A DNA stretch of 47,365 bases from an uncultured Eubacteriales bacterium (lineage in GTDB: Bacteria; Bacillota; Clostridia; Christensenellales; CAG-138): positions 1-47,365 of the forward strand of contig UQRU01000007.1 of the NCBI GenBank assembly GCA_900543475.1. Reading direction: 5' to 3'. Shown piece after piece: positions 33,384 through 41,907 of this stretch. The position numbers and the translations under genes were made by a program. Each line of letters starts with the position of its first letter. The stretch's first letter is position 1. The notes beneath the pieces were generated by a model. That model was not told the origin of the DNA, made no database searches, and saw only the letters and a program-made list of their open reading frames with translations.

Positions 33384-33452
33384 GTTATCCCTTCCCTTAT
33401 CCGAAAGATTTTGCCTCCCGCTTGCCATCCGGTTGCAAGGCGTGGCCATTGC

Positions 33453-33481
33453 AGTATACCACGGCCCAATGGCACCTGCAA
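33453..33481 (-). promoter_or_regulatory. Promoter of the MATE gene
   Basis: Minus strand: TTGCAG (33476-33481), 17-base spacer, TATACT (33453-33458). It rules out the upstream start codon at 33449. Confidence 0.65.
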
Positions 33482-33650
33482 GAGGGAGCGTTTGCGTTGC
33501 TACGCCCTTTTCCCTTGCAATACGCTTTGCAAAAGGCTATTCTATATTGAGAGGGTCATTTCCCTTTCGGCTGCGGCCTTTTCCCAAAATGCCGGCCGCC
33601 GGGTGGCTCACCTTTGCAGATATACTTTATTTTTAAAATAGGAGGTTCCC

Positions 33651-34874
33651 GTGAAGTATCTTTTGGTCATCGGCGACGGCATGGCGGAGTGTCCCCTTCC
33701 CCAGCTTTCGGGTAAGACCCCCATGGAAGCCGCCAATACCCCCTGTATGGATACCCTTTGCGCCCAAGGGCAGCTGGGGCTGGTGCGCACCATCCCCCTG
33801 GGGATCGCCCCGGGCAGCGACCCAGGTATCCTTTCCATCTTCAGCTATGACCCGCGCCTATATTTTCACGGCCGCTCCCCTTTGGAGGCAGCCGGCAGCG
33901 GCTTGCTTTTGCAGCCTGGGGAAATTTCCTTCCGGTGTAATATGGTCACCCTGTCTCCAGGCGGCCCGTTTGGCGCCCGCGCCATCCTTTCCCACAGCGC
34001 TGGCTCCATCGATGGCCAGTCCTCCATGGCCCTGCTGGAATACCTGCTTTCCAACCCAGATTTTCACCGAGCCGCCAACCATAACGGCTTCCGCTTCCAC
34101 CCTACCCCCTCCTTCCGGCATATCCTGGTAAAGGCCGGGGGCAGCATCCAAGGCTTCTCTGCCACCCCGCCCCACGATATCCTGGGCCAAGCCATCGGCG
34201 CCTACCTGCCTAAAGGGCCTAATTCCCAGGCTTTGCTGGAGCTGATGGAGCTTTCCGCCCAGATCCTGGATACGGCGCCCATCAACCTGGAGCGTCAAAG
34301 CCGGGGCCTGCTCCCCGCCAACTGCATCTGGCCCTGGGCCGAGGGCACGGCCACCATCCTGCCTCCCTTCCAGGAAAAATTTGGCAAGGCGGGCCTGGTG
34401 GTATCCGCCGTGCCCCTGGTGCAAGGCATCGCCAAGCTGGCAGGGCTGGAAGCCCCTGTCATCCCCGGGGCCACCGGCGAGCTGGACACCAACTATGCCG
34501 GCAAGACCCAGGCCGCCATAGAGGCCCTGCGCGTCTATGATTTCGTATGCGTCCACCTGGAAGCGCCGGATGAATGTACCCATTGCGGAGACCTGGCCGG
34601 CAAGATCCAGGCCATTGAAAACCTGGACAGCCTGATCCTCCGTCCCCTGGTAGCCCATCTGGCCCAGTCCCCAGAGCCGTACCGCGTCCTGGTGCTGCCG
34701 GACCACCAGACCCTGCTCACCACCCGCACCCACGGTGGCGACCCCATTCCTTATTTTATCTATGACAGCCGGGAGACTTCCGGCTGCGGCTTGCCCTTCC
34801 AGGAAAAGGCAGCTGCCGGCTGTCCGGTGGTGGACCCCGGCGCCGCCCTTATGGGCCGGTTCCTGGGGGAATAG
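33651..34874 (+). CDS. apgM: Cofactor-independent phosphoglycerate mutase, archaeal (ApgM) type
   Basis: A 407-residue enzyme of the alkaline phosphatase superfamily that interconverts 3- and 2-phosphoglycerate. Metal-site motifs: VIGDGMAE at the N-terminus, the catalytic Ser region GSDPGILSIFSYDP (near residue 45), LEAPDECTHCGD (near 304) and PDHQT followed by RTHGGDPIP (near 350-365). The start is GTG with AGGAGG; a TATACT -10 box lies at 33621-33626 without a clear -35. Some Clostridia pair this protein with homoserine kinase-like activity in threonine synthesis, so that role is an alternative. Confidence 0.9.
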   Translation: MKYLLVIGDGMAECPLPQLSGKTPMEAANTPCMDTLCAQGQLGLVRTIPLGIAPGSDPGILSIFSYDPRLYFHGRSPLEAAGSGLLLQPGEISFRCNMVTLSPGGPFGARAILSHSAGSIDGQSSMALLEYLLSNPDFHRAANHNGFRFHPTPSFRHILVKAGGSIQGFSATPPHDILGQAIGAYLPKGPNSQALLELMELSAQILDTAPINLERQSRGLLPANCIWPWAEGTATILPPFQEKFGKAGLVVSAVPLVQGIAKLAGLEAPVIPGATGELDTNYAGKTQAAIEALRVYDFVCVHLEAPDECTHCGDLAGKIQAIENLDSLILRPLVAHLAQSPEPYRVLVLPDHQTLLTTRTHGGDPIPYFIYDSRETSGCGLPFQEKAAAGCPVVDPGAALMGRFLGE

Positions 34875-34897
34875 CGCCACAAAAGCCAAAAATAACT

Positions 34898-34945
34898 GGC
34901 GGCGCTTCCTTTGCCATCTGGCTTGGAAGCGCCGCCAATTTGTTT
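34898..34945 (+). terminator. Terminator after apgM
   Basis: A perfect 12-bp stem GGCGGCGCTTCC/GGAAGCGCCGCC with a 15-base loop, then AATTTGTTT. It starts 24 bases after the stop codon. Confidence 0.8.
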
Positions 34946-35174
34946 CCATGGATCATGCTGGGAACTAGGAGCCCGTCAGGTATGCCATGGCGGTTGCCTG
35001 CGCCACACGCCTTGCGGTTCCCCCTGTCCCTTTTCGCAGATCCGCCCCAAGCCCCAGGCCGGCCCCTCTCCAGCTATGGCCGGCGACGGGGCTGTCCCCC
35101 CGCCGGCACCCCGTTTCAAGGCTTAAAAGGGGCCATGGGGCCTGTACCGCTATGCCAAGGGCGGGCGCTCATTT
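34946..35174. other. Intergenic stretch after apgM, no gene seen
   Basis: GC-rich sequence between the apgM terminator and the stop codon of the 66-residue gene. Reading frames are short and lack ribosome-binding sites. I see no promoter, RNA gene or repeat here. Confidence 0.5.
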
Positions 35175-35375
35175 TTATACGCCTTCTTTTGGCACGTATT
35201 TGGGGCAGGGTTTGCTGCCATAGATCACATACCCTGGTTTTTCATAGTATTTGTCGCATTCGATGGTGTTGCCAGGGATCATGTAGACGCAATCCCTGCA
35301 CTGCAACGCATCATTTTCTACCGCTTCGAATACCGGATCGTTTTCCGAGGAAAACCGGCTCTTGTTATCTTGCAT
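35175..35375 (-). CDS. Small Cys-containing protein of unknown function next to the toxin-like gene
   Basis: A 66-residue protein with four Cys (CRDC near residue 26, C near 40, C near 57) and the C-terminal pattern YEKPGYVIYGSKPCPKY. The spacing suggests a small zinc- or FeS-binding fold. It starts 20 bases after the stop of the DUF4157-ADP-ribosyltransferase gene, with AGGAG upstream, so the two are probably co-transcribed. An antitoxin, chaperone or loading role is possible, but nothing in the sequence proves it. Confidence 0.65.
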   Translation of the reverse strand: MQDNKSRFSSENDPVFEAVENDALQCRDCVYMIPGNTIECDKYYEKPGYVIYGSKPCPKYVPKEGV

Positions 35376-35395
35376 AGTTCCTCCTGGATCGTAGG

Positions 35396-36751
35396 TTATT
35401 TTTCCTTTCCATCTTCCTCATCGTTGATGAGGTCGATGATGAATTTCATGGCGCCATACCCGAGCTCATCGCTAGCGTCCAAAATCTCGCGGATCTTATA
35501 TTTCTGCCCGCGGTCCAAAAGCATCTCGAACTCATCCTCCGTGGCGGTAAGGCCTTCCACATAAGCGGCTTTGGTACCCTTGGGCGCATGATATTCAATC
35601 AGATGGGACTGGTTTTCCAGCGGCCTGGCATCCGACTTGGCGAAATCTTTCGCCACGGATTTGCTCAGAGAAGTGCTGGTAAATCCTTTATCCTGAAAGA
35701 CCATGTTGCCCAGGCCGGATACGTTTTTCAATGCCTGCTTCATCTGGGTGGCGTACATGCCGGTGCCATTGATCCCCACTTGCGCCAGCAAGCTGCGCAC
35801 AAAGTCGTCCTTGACGCCCCGGTGAAGGACCATGTCGCTAGAGGTGCGGGTCTTGTTCAGGGCAGAACTTAAGTCGGCAGCCTTTTTCTCATACTCCGCA
35901 GCTTTTTGCGGCGTGGGACGATTGAGCCCCCGAAGATGCCGGTTCATGCCGAAGAACTCCTGGGAAGTATAATAATTTACCGCATCGCTTTCCTCTGGAG
36001 TCAAGCTCCTTTGCCAGCCCTCGGATTGGCGGCCCATCGCGCCTGTCAGCTGGGTAAATTCCGCGCTCTCGGGGTCCAGGTCCGGGGTGTTGCCCAAATT
36101 GGCGATGATATCCGCATCCGATTTTAATTTTCCCTTCTTGGGTTTTGCCGGAGCGGGGGCGCTATCGCCGCCGCCGGACTTTCCTATCCCCTTAAAGAAG
36201 TTTTTCACCCCGTTCCACATTTTACCCAGCGTTCTGCGAATGCCGCCCCCAAAACCTTGGATCGGCGAAGCAGCGGTGGCTACCGGCATGGTAAAGCCGC
36301 CGCTCATGCTCAAGCCTTCTCCACTTTGGGCCGCTTGCGCCTGGGCTTCCAAGGCAGGGCTTTCCTCCCCGCCATGCACCAGACCCATGCCTTGCTGCAC
36401 CACGTGGGCTGCTTCATGCAGCAATATCTGCTGCCCCTGTTCAGAATATGGATCATATTTCCCCTTGGCCACGTGGATCTCATTGCCCCGGGTAAAGGCG
36501 GTCTCTCCGATGGCATTCAGGTTTTCGTTTTCAAACACCTTTATGCCTTCCATGGGCACACCAAATTGATCGCTCATCTTTTGCGTCATCTCTCCAGAGA
36601 GTGTTTTAGAAGAAAGCCCTTCTTGATTTCCTAAAATGGAAAGCATTGCCTGATTGCCAATGGGTTGCTCTAAATTTACATTTTGTTCTACCTGTTTTGG
36701 CAGATCCATTACGCTGGCTTTTGTCTGGTTTTTTACGTGGTATTCCTTCAT
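35396..36751 (-). CDS. DUF4157 - ADP-ribosyltransferase toxin-like effector
   Basis: About 451 residues. The N-terminal part (about residues 50-130) is a DUF4157 domain with the zinc-protease-like motif HEAAHVVQQ. A Gly/Ala/Pro/Lys linker (about 145-210) follows. The C-terminal domain (about 235-440) has the R-S-E set of ADP-ribosyltransferases: LHRG, FTSTS and EDEFEMLLDRG, where E-x-E marks arginine-directed toxins. DUF4157 is common in cargo of extracellular contractile injection systems. No signal peptide and no injection genes are visible. ATG at 36751 is preferred over GTG at 36763; neither has a strong ribosome site. Confidence 0.85.
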   Translation of the reverse strand: MKEYHVKNQTKASVMDLPKQVEQNVNLEQPIGNQAMLSILGNQEGLSSKTLSGEMTQKMSDQFGVPMEGIKVFENENLNAIGETAFTRGNEIHVAKGKYDPYSEQGQQILLHEAAHVVQQGMGLVHGGEESPALEAQAQAAQSGEGLSMSGGFTMPVATAASPIQGFGGGIRRTLGKMWNGVKNFFKGIGKSGGGDSAPAPAKPKKGKLKSDADIIANLGNTPDLDPESAEFTQLTGAMGRQSEGWQRSLTPEESDAVNYYTSQEFFGMNRHLRGLNRPTPQKAAEYEKKAADLSSALNKTRTSSDMVLHRGVKDDFVRSLLAQVGINGTGMYATQMKQALKNVSGLGNMVFQDKGFTSTSLSKSVAKDFAKSDARPLENQSHLIEYHAPKGTKAAYVEGLTATEDEFEMLLDRGQKYKIREILDASDELGYGAMKFIIDLINDEEDGKEK

Positions 36752-36763
36752 TGCCACACTCAC

Positions 36764-37160
36764 TCTCTGATAGGATAAATTTTACCTTCATGGTAGCATA
36801 GATCCAAAGATTTGTCCCGAAAAATGTATTAACTCGCCAAAAAATGGCATGAACGCGATTTTCTATCGCGCCCACGCCTTATGCCCATGCATTCAGATTA
36901 TCTTCGGCAATCCTTCTAGGCCGCCGCAGCACGGCGTTAGCGCGCCTAAAAGCGCCTCCTGCTACAATATATTCCCATTCGGCCAGAGAAACTTCCTATA
37001 TTTATTTAAAATCCCTCTGCCGGCGGAGCGGGGCAAATGCGGCCCCGTTTTTCTGCGCCGGGACCCCGCACCCGGCCCTTGTCCAAGGGTCGGGTGGGCT
37101 AACTATGGGCGGCCCAGGCGGCCGGGCCTGGCGGGCGCTCCTGCCGGGCCCCGGGCGCGG
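36764..37160. other. Intergenic region upstream of the toxin-like gene
   Basis: About 400 bases with AT-rich and GC-rich patches. A plus-oriented hairpin CGGGGC/GCCCCG with TTTTT (37029-37052) has no plus-strand gene before it. No coding frame here has a convincing ribosome-binding site, and no clear promoter for the toxin-like gene was found. Confidence 0.5.
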
Positions 37161-37700
37161 TCAAAACCTGCGGAGCCAGCTTTCCACCGGCGGCATATCC
37201 ATCAAACTGGCGGCATAGTGGAGGTAAACGATCCGCTTTTTTGCATCCAATAAGAAAATTGCCGGTCGCTGTAGCTCGTCCCCTTCATACGCCCCATGTA
37301 CTAGGCCCAGGTCCTGCTTCTTTTCCTGGAAGGCCTTGTGGGCCTCGGCAAAGTGGGCTACATCCAAAAATTCCTCTTTGGTCTGGGCGGGCAGCACGTC
37401 AAAGCGCTTGTACAGCGCCTGGATGGGATCGCATATGATCTCAAAGGGGAAATCCGTTAGGCTCTCCCGGACCGTGGAGGGGGCGCTTTGAAACACCACG
37501 AATACCTGGACCCCCTTTTCCGCGATCTCCTTCTGGTGGGAAAGCAGCTGGTGGATATCCAGCTGGCATTTGGTGCAGCCTACATACCGCAAAAACAGGA
37601 TCGCCGCCGGGTTCTGCCCGATCTGGGCATACAGGTCCTTTATGGTCCCATCATAGGATCGATAGGAAACATCGGGAAACAAGTTGCCTACTTCTAGCAT
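37161..37700 (-). CDS. Redoxin (AhpC/TSA-like) family protein
   Basis: A 179-residue thioredoxin-fold protein with RYVGCTKCQLD near residue 48 (C-x2-C at the usual peroxidatic/thioredoxin position), followed by LLSHQKEIAEKGVQVFVVFQ. It probably reduces peroxides or disulfides. Of the two adjacent ATGs, the one at 37700 has GAGG six bases upstream and was chosen. It stands alone between the OYE-type reductase and the toxin-like gene. Confidence 0.8.
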   Translation of the reverse strand: MLEVGNLFPDVSYRSYDGTIKDLYAQIGQNPAAILFLRYVGCTKCQLDIHQLLSHQKEIAEKGVQVFVVFQSAPSTVRESLTDFPFEIICDPIQALYKRFDVLPAQTKEEFLDVAHFAEAHKAFQEKKQDLGLVHGAYEGDELQRPAIFLLDAKKRIVYLHYAASLMDMPPVESWLRRF

Positions 37701-37829
37701 CATACACCTCAAACGCACAAGCGCCGCCTATCCAAGCGACGCTTGCTTTGCTTTGTCAAACGGGGTCGTCCTCCGCCTTCCCCAACCGCCACCGGCACAG
37801 CCGGGGAGCTGGGAAGCCGGAACAGGGCC

Positions 37830-39893
37830 TTACATCCGGTACGCCGCGATGAAGCCGGAGGTGGTGGCATTGTGGATGCTCTGCTCCTGGCCGTTGCAGT
37901 CGCCGGCAAAGATCACGTCATAGGCGGTGCCGTAGAAGGCGTTGCGGGCCTGCTTGTCGCTCTTCATGCCGGCGGCCAGGATGATGGTATCCGCGGGGAT
38001 GAGCTTTTCCGCCCCCGTTTCATCCGTCACCAGGACGCCTTCTTTGGTGATGCCCGTGCACTTGGTCTTTACCATGGACTTGACGGGATGCTCCCGGTTC
38101 TTGGTTTCGTTTACGAACACCGCTTCCTCCCGCTTATACTCCTTCTCCATGAACCACAGGGTATAATAGCGGTCGATATACATGGTCAGGGGCAGCAGGA
38201 TGTCTCCCATCTCGATGACGGTAATGTCCTGTTTGCCCATGTTGGCCAGATAGATGGCGGTTTCGCAGCCGACGGAGCCGCCGCCGATGATCACGATGTT
38301 ATCCCCCAGGGTATCCTCCTTGCCGTAGATGTCGATGGCCTGGATCACGTTGTTGGTGTCCATACCGGGGATGTTGGGGGTGATGGGCTGGGAGCCGATG
38401 GCCACGATGACCCCATCCGCCTCTTCCTTGGCCACCAATTCCGGGGTAGCCTTGGTGTTTAAGCGGATCTCGATGTTGGGGTCCTTTTCCACCTGCCGGA
38501 TCTGGAAGTCTTTAAAACGCTTCAAATCCACCCGGAAATCCATATAGTCCGCGTGTTGCAGCTGGCCGCCCAGCTTGTCCGTGGCCTCGAAGAGCACTAC
38601 CTTGTGCCCCCGCTCCGAAGCCCGCATGGCAGCCTCCAGGCCGGCCGGGCCGCCGCCTACCACCACGATCTTCTTGGAACGCTCGGGCTTGGGATATTCG
38701 TTGATCACAGAGGGCAGCTTCTCCAGGGGGTTGACGGAGCATTCCCAGTGGAAGGTGCCGTTTTCGAAATCGGACACATTGCCCGGCCGGGCGGTGTTGA
38801 TCCGGCTGGCGGAAATATCCAGGCAGCGCATACACCGGATGCAGGGACGGATATCCTCTGCCCGGCCCTTCCGCGCCTTGTTGCCCCAATCGTTATCCGC
38901 AATGAAGTTCCGGGCGGTGGCGATGAAGTCCGCCTCCCCGTTGGCCAGGATCTCCTCCGCCACGTTGGGGTCGTTGATGGAGCCGATGGCGCTTACGGGC
39001 ACATCCAGGTTTTTCCGGATATAGGCCGCCAAGTGCCGCTTTTCGCAGTTGGGCATATAGTAGATGGACTCCTGGATGCCCATGGTGGGCTGGATGTGCC
39101 GGGTGCCGCCGGAGCATTGGATAATATCCACCTTATCCTTGATGAACTCCAGCATCTCCAGGGTGTCCTCCTTGGTGCTGCCCCCATCGGCAAATTCGGA
39201 TACGCTTACCCGCATCTCGATCACCATATCCCGGCCCACCCGGTCCCGGATGGCGTCCAGGATCATGGAGGCGAGGCGGATGCGGTTGGCAGGGCTGCCG
39301 CCAAAGCGGTCGGTCCGCTTGTTTTCATAGGGGGACATGAACTGGGAGATCAGCCAATTGTGGCCGCCGTGGAGCATGATCAGGTCGAAACCGCCCCGGC
39401 GTACCATGTTGGCCGCATTGGAATAATAGCGCACCACGTCCTCAATGTCCTTCTCGGTCATCTCCCGCACCACGGCCCCTGTGTAAAGGGTTTTTGCCGT
39501 GGGGCCAATGGAATTTTTAGACCACTGGCCAATGTGGGACAGCTCCATGGATGCCAGGGAGCCATAGGCGTGGACATAGTCGGTAAACAGGTGCATCCAG
39601 GACAGGGTGTTGGGTTTGAAGAGGTTGTAGCTGGGGGTCACGATGCCGCCGCCGCCAGGCTCCACGCCGCCTTCCATCATGTTTACCACGGCGGCGCCGC
39701 CCTTGGCGGGACCCGCGTAATATTTGATGCCCAGCTCCGTTACGTGGGCGTAATCGGTGCCGTCGATCTCCAGCACCGGCAACCTGCATCCGTGAGGCGA
39801 AGCGATGATGCGGTTCTTAAACAATTTTCCGCCCAATTCTACCGGGCTAAATAGATGGGGGTATTTTTCCCTATTCGAAAAAAATTGATCCAC
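37830..39893 (-). CDS. OYE-type FMN/4Fe-4S/FAD-dependent ene-reductase (paralogue 1)
   Basis: 687 residues, built like 2,4-dienoyl-CoA reductase, enoate reductases and BaiCD/BaiH. The FMN TIM barrel (1-370) carries HGGHNWLISQFMSPYENKRTD. A [4Fe-4S] motif follows (CIRCMRC and a later Cys before SVNP), then FAD and NADH domains (VVVGGGPAGLEAAMRA; IIGGGSVGCETAIYL). It should reduce an activated C=C bond with NAD(P)H. The catalytic Tyr position of dienoyl-CoA reductase is Trp. About 16 extra residues lie in the FeS loop compared with paralogue 2. The start is GTG after AGGAGG; it follows nhaC by 94 bases. Confidence 0.88.
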   Translation of the reverse strand: MDQFFSNREKYPHLFSPVELGGKLFKNRIIASPHGCRLPVLEIDGTDYAHVTELGIKYYAGPAKGGAAVVNMMEGGVEPGGGGIVTPSYNLFKPNTLSWMHLFTDYVHAYGSLASMELSHIGQWSKNSIGPTAKTLYTGAVVREMTEKDIEDVVRYYSNAANMVRRGGFDLIMLHGGHNWLISQFMSPYENKRTDRFGGSPANRIRLASMILDAIRDRVGRDMVIEMRVSVSEFADGGSTKEDTLEMLEFIKDKVDIIQCSGGTRHIQPTMGIQESIYYMPNCEKRHLAAYIRKNLDVPVSAIGSINDPNVAEEILANGEADFIATARNFIADNDWGNKARKGRAEDIRPCIRCMRCLDISASRINTARPGNVSDFENGTFHWECSVNPLEKLPSVINEYPKPERSKKIVVVGGGPAGLEAAMRASERGHKVVLFEATDKLGGQLQHADYMDFRVDLKRFKDFQIRQVEKDPNIEIRLNTKATPELVAKEEADGVIVAIGSQPITPNIPGMDTNNVIQAIDIYGKEDTLGDNIVIIGGGSVGCETAIYLANMGKQDITVIEMGDILLPLTMYIDRYYTLWFMEKEYKREEAVFVNETKNREHPVKSMVKTKCTGITKEGVLVTDETGAEKLIPADTIILAAGMKSDKQARNAFYGTAYDVIFAGDCNGQEQSIHNATTSGFIAAYRM

Positions 39894-39987
39894 GGTGTTC
39901 CTCCTATCTTTTTACCAGGTGATAAATGAAGGAAGGGGCATTGTTGCGAAAAGCAAAATGCCCACATCCCTTTCCATTGTTTAAACC

Positions 39988-41466
39988 TTATGACTTACCT
40001 TCATCCAACTCCGCAAGCTGGGCCGCCGCTTCCTCGTCGGTGAGGCGCACAATGCCCCAGCCAGTCAATGCGGAAATTACCAGGGTCAAAATCGCAAGGG
40101 GCAATGCCACGCAGTACATGGCAAACTCCGGCGGGGTTACGCCCAGGTTGGTATAGTAGTATGTTCCAACCACCAGCCAGGGCCACATGGAACAGGAAAT
40201 ACCAGTGCCGGCCAGGTTGATACGGGCCAGGTTCACCAGGTCCATCTTGTTCTCCAGGAAGGGCCGCTGATACATGGTGCCGGTGATGATGGTGGGCAGA
40301 TAGGCATTGCCGCCGCAGGGCGCCAGGCAGAGGCCGGTAAGGGTGGCCGCCAGCATGAGGGACCTGGGGGTCTTTGCCTTGGAGAAGAGGGTGTGCATCA
40401 GGTGATCCATGAAGCCGCACTCCTCGATGATGGCAACGATCATCTGGGCCATGATAATCACGCAGACCAGGCCCACCATGTTTGCCATACCACCGCGCAC
40501 CAATAGGTTGGTGGTGGTGGAAGAAAGTGTGGCCGTATCGATCACGGAAGCGGGGATCATGTTCAGGGTGAAGCCCGTGTTCATGCAGGTGATGGCGCTG
40601 TTAAAGGAGAAAGGCTGCAGCGCAAGGCCTACGATGATGGCGGAGAATGCAGAGCCGATCAAAGCGGGCACCGCAGGCACCTTCACGATGATGCTCAGGA
40701 AGAGGATTATAAAAGGAAGCAAGCAAATGGGGCTGATATTATAAATAGTGTTGATTTCCGTAAGGAACGTATTGATGGTGTCGTTTTCCACAGCGGTGGC
40801 TGCCGGCGCGTTCAGGCTTAGCACCAAGTAGAAGATGATAACAGGGACGTAAGCCGGGCCAAAGGAATATTTCAGGTTGTTGCCAACCAGCTTGTAAAGG
40901 TCTACGCGGGTAACGGCGGCGTTCATGTTGGGGCCGTCGGAAACCGGGGAGCAGCTATCGCCAAAGATGGCGCCGCACCAGATGGCGCCCAGGGTCATTT
41001 TCATATCTACGCCCATGACGCTGGCCATGGCATACAGGGCAATGCCCAGGGTACCCACCGTGGTAAGGGAGGAGCCGCAGGCGAGGGAAATGATCATGCA
41101 CGCCAGCAAGGCGGTGAGATAAAACATGTTGGGGCTGATGATCTTAATGCCGTACACCACCAGGGTGGGAATGGCGCCGCTATACATGAAGGTGCCTACC
41201 ACGATGCCGATGGAGAAGATGATCAAAATGGCGCTCATGGTCTTGCCCACCCGGGCGCATCCAGCCTTGAGCAGCTGGTCGTAGCTCTTACCTGCAAAAA
41301 TGATGCCGATCCCAAAGGTGGCGGCTAGGCAGATAATAAAGGTAGGTTCCGGCCGAATGCCCAAAACCACATAAAAGAGAACAAGGAATGCAAAGATGAC
41401 GATAAATGGTGAAAGTGCCAGAAATGTTGTGATTTTCTTTTTCGGTTTTTCTTCATGCGTTGTCAC
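39988..41466 (-). CDS. NhaC family Na+/H+ antiporter or organic-acid exchanger
   Basis: A 492-residue protein with about twelve membrane helices. The core stretches GSSLTTVGTLGIAL and GAIFGDSCSPVSDGPNMNAAV are characteristic of the NhaC/ArsB-type fold. Some family members exchange malate, lactate or other carboxylates instead of plain Na+/H+. It is first in a two-gene unit with the OYE-type reductase and faces the FCD-type regulator gene, so import or export of the reductase substrate is a reasonable inference. Confidence 0.85.
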   Translation of the reverse strand: MTTHEEKPKKKITTFLALSPFIVIFAFLVLFYVVLGIRPEPTFIICLAATFGIGIIFAGKSYDQLLKAGCARVGKTMSAILIIFSIGIVVGTFMYSGAIPTLVVYGIKIISPNMFYLTALLACMIISLACGSSLTTVGTLGIALYAMASVMGVDMKMTLGAIWCGAIFGDSCSPVSDGPNMNAAVTRVDLYKLVGNNLKYSFGPAYVPVIIFYLVLSLNAPAATAVENDTINTFLTEINTIYNISPICLLPFIILFLSIIVKVPAVPALIGSAFSAIIVGLALQPFSFNSAITCMNTGFTLNMIPASVIDTATLSSTTTNLLVRGGMANMVGLVCVIIMAQMIVAIIEECGFMDHLMHTLFSKAKTPRSLMLAATLTGLCLAPCGGNAYLPTIITGTMYQRPFLENKMDLVNLARINLAGTGISCSMWPWLVVGTYYYTNLGVTPPEFAMYCVALPLAILTLVISALTGWGIVRLTDEEAAAQLAELDEGKS

Positions 41467-41613
41467 GGGAAATACCCTCCTTCAAATTTTTGCAATCACG
41501 AACCGGCCGAAACATTGATACAGCAGGCCCCCCCTGTATCCAATTTGATTTATTGTCCCTCCTTTCTTTAATTATCTGAAAATCAAAAACCAAATATTAC
41601 TATGTTTTATCGA

Positions 41614-41627
41614 TTTGGTATTCCAAA
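41614..41627. promoter_or_regulatory. Operator O1 (TTTGGTATTCCAAA)
   Basis: A near-perfect 14-base palindrome of the FadR/FCD-type pattern T-N-GT-N3-AC-N-A (one mismatch in the centre). It lies just downstream of the expected nhaC transcription start, where a bound repressor would block RNA polymerase. Confidence 0.65.
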
Positions 41628-41638
41628 TATGCGCATTC

Positions 41639-41667
41639 AAGATACCATATGCAAGCGCAAATGTCAA
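41639..41667 (-). promoter_or_regulatory. Promoter of the nhaC-reductase operon
   Basis: Minus strand: perfect TTGACA (41662-41667), 17-base spacer, TATCTT (41639-41644). Start expected near 41632, giving a leader of about 165 bases. Confidence 0.7.
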
Positions 41668-41826
41668 CCCCCTGAAATCCCGCAAACTCTATAGAAAAAA
41701 GAAAGTAAAAGCTTGCTAAAAACCTCCTTGACTCTATTTGCTTTTTGTGATACGTTATAGATGAGCAACGAAACCCCCATGGTTCTCAAAACCATTTTTG
41801 TGCACAATGCACGTAAAAACCTTCAA

Positions 41827-41840
41827 TTTGGTATACCAAG
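41827..41840. promoter_or_regulatory. Operator O2 (perfect TTGGTATACCAA)
   Basis: A perfect 12-base palindrome (41828-41839) about 70 bases before the GntR start codon, downstream of its probable promoter; fits autoregulation by roadblock. Confidence 0.65.
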
Positions 41841-41849
41841 AATCCAAAT

Positions 41850-41862
41850 TTTGTATACCAAA
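41850..41862. promoter_or_regulatory. Operator O3 (TTTGTATACCAAA)
   Basis: A variant of the same palindrome, with its centre 22-23 bases from O2, about two helical turns. This allows two dimers to bind the same face of the DNA. Confidence 0.55.
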
Positions 41863-41907
41863 TTTTTCTTCGTTATTGGATTCTATCTTGATAAAGGGGG
41901 GCCTTGG

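Larger units (their letters stand above)
41467..41907. promoter_or_regulatory. Divergent control region between nhaC and the GntR gene
   Basis: 440 AT-rich bases holding a promoter for each direction and three copies of one palindromic operator (entered separately). The plus-strand promoter candidate is TTGACT (41728-41733), 17 bases, TACGTT (41751-41756), which is weak in its -10 part. No gene is seen. Confidence 0.55.

Noticed and set aside
33384..33449. N-terminal extension of the MATE protein
   Set aside because: It begins at the predicted transcription start and lacks a ribosome site.
38553..39854. 433-residue plus-strand frame opposite the first ene-reductase
   Set aside because: It is the antisense shadow of a GC-rich gene with His/Gly-rich composition; the minus frame has clear domains.
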